Below, piece after piece: positions 61,538 to 64,000 of a DNA stretch of 64,000 nucleotides. A program made the position numbers and the translations under genes. Numbering within the stretch: position 1 is the stretch's first letter; each line of letters opens with the position of its first letter. The DNA comes from Photorhabdus akhurstii (lineage in GTDB: Bacteria; Pseudomonadota; Gammaproteobacteria; Enterobacterales; Enterobacteriaceae): contig NZ_RCWE01000017.1 of the NCBI RefSeq assembly GCF_018448925.1, forward strand, positions 37,188 to 101,187. The letters run 5' to 3'. The notes beneath the pieces were generated by a model. It made no database searches, was not told the DNA's origin, and saw only the letters and a list, made by a program, of their open reading frames with translations.

Positions 61538-61580
61538 TACAGATATAGTCAGGCGTTTTAAATAACTTAACCTTGATATG

Positions 61581-61617
61581 ATAATCCGGTATATATTGTT
61601 TATACCGGATTATTTTT
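61581..61617 (+). terminator. Intrinsic terminator of the 12-module NRPS gene
   Basis: A 13-bp perfect stem (61581-61593 with 61601-61613), a 7-nt loop TATTGTT and a T-run to 61617. Loop and stem are the same as at 3264, so the terminator travelled with the gene copies. Confidence 0.92.
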
Positions 61618-63301
61618 CTACTTATTCTTTTTCCCGAGGTATATGCGCATTAACAAAGCTTTTTACTGATAGCTTTATGACGGGCAGGTTTTAAACGGTT
61701 ATTAAAAACCCTTGTTTTAACCTCCGATTTTAATCGTTATCAGGTTTTAACCGCTGTTTTTATCACTTTTATTATCTGATTTTTATTCAGTTTAATCATC
61801 ATGGCATATCGTATTTTACATTTAATAAACATTAATCGTACCCGCTTTTTATCTTTGCTGAGGCTGTTTACGCTCAATCCTGAGCGATTTCTATAGGTTA
61901 TTTTTCGCCTAAATTAGGCCAGTCAATGGCCTGATGGTATTAAAGATACCCCCTTATGTTTTTTCGGATAATCAACTCTCTGTTTAGAAGTTAAATCCTA
62001 CCGTATTAACCGTTTTACCCTCCTTTTTATTGCGTTATGTTTATAACTTACTCAGTAAAATAACAGTGAGAAAATATTTTAATATCAACATGCCGAATAA
62101 CATTATTTTACCTGCTGATTTCTTTTCAACTGTCTGTTAATGGTTAATGGACTTTTAATACCAGAAAATTACTATCCTTATAAAAAAGTATCTATTGAGT
62201 TAACTCTATATTTTTCTTTTATATAAATCTTTAATCTCTCTGTATACTCACTTTTAAATTATTATAGCAGGGAATAAATCTCTTTATTCACGCTGTAATT
62301 TTTAAAAAATGGGCATTAATGGGAGACCTACTTTTTAAATCCCCAGATGAATTAATTAGCGATAAAAAACGCTTGCATTCACTAATAACTGGAAATACAA
62401 GTAAAAAGAGAAAGTTAATCACGTTAAAAAAAATGGCATCGGTAAAACAACCATCATTCCTGGGTTTTTCCTATTTTTTAAAGCAAAAATGCATCTAATA
62501 GATGGTTTTGATTAAGCAGTTTTTATCAACCTAATGTTTTTTCGTTTCCTGATACGTAGTTAACTTCCCTGATTTTATTAAACTGATGTTTAAGTTTTCT
62601 CTTTTCCCTGTATTTAGTTCTTCAACTTTAAAACCTGAGCAGATAACCGGGATGATAATAATATTTAAACTCAATGCCTGATGATTTCATCATGTTTAAT
62701 AATGCTAATCTAATCAATCTAAAGGTTTATCAATTTTCTTTAATGATTGTCTCTGTTTTTCGTAAACCCCTTACAGCCCATGTAAAACCGCTTATTTAAG
62801 CACATTAGCTTAATTCGGTTAATCTGGTTAAAGATTTTCACTCTTATTATTGGATTAACGCAGTCACTTTGTTAATCAATTCAAGACTGGTTTTTCCGAA
62901 TGTTTTTTCTGCCAATGTCAATGTTGCGTCGAATTTTCTACCCGTTTTTAAAAAGTTTTAATCACCTGTTTTCACCGTTAATGATTAAAGTTTTTACCTG
63001 TTTTTTCATCACACACTGACTATTTTTCTCCCGATGTTAAAACGACACTGACAAACCCTAAACGCCTTTTTAATAACGGTTTTATCATATGCGGATAAAG
63101 CGTATCTCATCTTGCCTGAATGAGTGAAAACTTCTGACCCTCTGGCTTTCAAACGATATAAAAAACGCCACCCCACCTGATTTAATCTGAGCGAGCCTTA
63201 ACATGGCGAAGTCAATAAAAAACGCTAAAACGAAAAATCAAAGACAGTAAAAACAGCGTTAAAACCACTGCCGGTGGTAGCAAAAAGCGATAAAAAAGAA
63301 G

Positions 63302-63317
63302 TTTCATGGCCATGAAA
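63302..63317. repeat. 16-bp perfect palindrome TTTCATGG/CCATGAAA
   Basis: Perfect dyad without a loop, about 545 bp before the Eag-like gene. Candidate regulator site; nothing ties it to a particular gene. Confidence 0.35.
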
Positions 63318-63726
63318 ACGGTCAGTACACCTTTTTTCGTTTTATGATTAATGAAAACTCCACCGTGATAATCGAAGCGTTAAAAGTAAATACAGCCTAA
63401 TATGGTGTCCGTTGCTTTCGTTTAATAAAATTCGGATGTTGGGTGAACGTAGCGGGTTAAAGGATTTGCGATTTATGTCACATTTATTAAGTTAATCAAA
63501 TGGTCATCATACAAACAGACGGGACAACATAAGTTTTTTGTTATATGTTCCTGACTGGATATTAAACAAATGAACTGTTTAATTAGTTATCTTAACCAGA
63601 CGCTTAAACAGCAATAGCATATCCCCGACGTTGCCTGTTTATACAGGTTATCAATAAGACTGTCAGCCACAGACTGCCAGCGCTTTCATCGTTTGATGTA
63701 CTTTCACCCGAGGCGCTTTAACCTTT

Positions 63727-63750
63727 GGGGCAGCTTATGAGCTGCTCCCC
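63727..63750. repeat. GC-rich hairpin upstream of the Eag-like gene
   Basis: GGGGCAGCT, loop TATG, AGCTGCTCCCC with one bulged T: a stable hairpin in AT-rich DNA 110 bp before the start codon. No T-run follows on the plus strand, so a terminator is not supported. It may lie in the leader of the downstream gene. Confidence 0.4.
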
Positions 63751-63860
63751 TGGCCTGATAATGCGTTCAGTTAACCTTGTTATCTGATTGTTATTATCTG
63801 ACCACGCAAGGTAAGTTCACTGGAACATGACAACCTGTTTCAATCAACAACGGAAAAAAC

Positions 63861-64000
63861 ATGGAAAACACCACCTATCAAATGAATGAAGGCTCACTGA
63901 CTATCCCGGGCAACTGGCGGGATGAATCCATGAATGTCTTTGTGCTGCCGGACGACAGCGGCATCAATCTGGTGGTCAGCCGCACCCCGGTCCCCGCCGG
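63861..64000 (+). CDS. Eag-type T6SS effector chaperone (DUF1795/DcrB-like), 5' part
   Basis: Only the first 46 codons are in the window; the frame is open at the edge. The protein starts MENTTYQMNEGSLTIPGNW and continues with VFVLPDDSGINLVVSR, which fits the beginning of DUF1795/DcrB-fold Eag chaperones. These small cytoplasmic proteins bind the transmembrane segments of Rhs or PAAR-linked type VI secretion effectors and load them onto VgrG. A CGGAAA stretch at 63851-63856 serves as a weak ribosome binding site. If correct, an Rhs/PAAR effector gene should follow to the right. It is not functionally connected to the NRPS genes. Confidence 0.72.
   Translation, partial: MENTTYQMNEGSLTIPGNWRDESMNVFVLPDDSGINLVVSRTPVPA

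Larger units (their letters stand above)
61618..63860. other. 2.2 kb AT-rich region without a recognisable gene
   Basis: No reading frame of note on either strand, and nothing that looks like tRNA, rRNA or an insertion sequence end. The first 1.4 kb of the plus strand is notably T-rich. Short repeated words occur, such as CAGGTTTTAA at 61685-61694 and 61741-61750. From about 63090 the composition becomes more mixed, with two inverted repeats (listed separately). The last hundred bases lead into the gene at 63861. Confidence 0.6.

Noticed and set aside
21944-61537. The roughly 3.2 kb periodic repeats as a repeat array or an assembly artefact
   Set aside because: The periodicity is the module structure, and the copies differ in A codes and C subtypes. 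Collapse or chimerism in the most similar parts (modules 10 and 11) cannot be fully excluded without long reads.
61618-63860. CRISPR array, tRNA genes or insertion sequence in the AT-rich right-hand region
   Set aside because: No regularly spaced direct repeats, no cloverleaf-like sequence and no transposase frame or terminal repeats were seen.
1-64000. MbtH-like protein, phosphopantetheinyl transferase, exporter or dedicated regulator in the cluster
   Set aside because: None is encoded here. The only other candidate genes are the unrecognised 111-aa frame and the Eag-like gene, neither of which fits these roles.

Overview
The window is almost entirely nonribosomal peptide synthetase (NRPS) DNA. 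It holds three consecutive plus-strand synthetase genes that are clearly paralogous: the 3' end of one (2-3220), a complete 5-module gene (4499-20869, 5456 aa) and a complete 12-module gene (21944-61537, 13197 aa). The gaps between them and the 2.3 kb after them are AT-rich and largely non-coding. At the right edge a new gene begins (63861 to the window end) that looks like a type VI secretion Eag chaperone (DUF1795/DcrB fold). Giant single-gene synthetases, dual C/E domains, AT-rich intergenic DNA and T6SS/Rhs-type neighbours suggest an entomopathogenic enterobacterium, most likely Photorhabdus (Xenorhabdus is the alternative). This is inferred from gene content; there is no rRNA or other taxonomic marker here.

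All three synthetases are built from the same parts. Condensation domains are either dual condensation/epimerisation (C/E, elongated HHLLxxxGD motif) or LCL (HHIISDGW). Each module adds an A domain and an FFALGGHS carrier domain, and each gene ends in a type I thioesterase (GYSSGG) that is nearly the same in all three. C-A linkers repeat an almost invariant ETWNATE / CIHQLFEQQ signature. A-domain pocket codes were read by eye against GrsA numbering. They give Val (DAFWIGGTFK), Ala (DLFNNALTYK), Thr (DFWNIGMVHK), a probable Asn (DATKIGEVGK), a set with Glu at position 239 that may select a basic residue, and one code I do not recognise (DVSACGCITK).

The 12-module gene starts with an N10-formyl-THF-dependent formyltransferase domain, then a condensation half-domain, then module 1. 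Its predicted product is formyl-D-Val-D-Val-L-Asn-L-Ala-D-Thr-L-X-D-Asn-L-Ala-D-X-L-Val-D-Val-L-Asn, released by the TE. The general design (one uninterrupted giant gene making a D/L peptide) recalls the 15-module kolossin A synthetase of P. luminescens, but module number and order make this a different enzyme. The 5-module gene has the same starter half-domain without the formyltransferase and only C/E domains, predicting a D-D-D-D-L pentapeptide X-Val-X-Val-Y.

The genes look like products of tandem duplication plus module shuffling. They share intrinsic terminators of near-identical sequence and downstream flanks. The two complete genes share a roughly 130 bp leader with two conserved inverted repeats, and A domains and A-T blocks have been copied within and between genes. 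No regulator, transporter, MbtH-like protein or phosphopantetheinyl transferase is encoded in the window.
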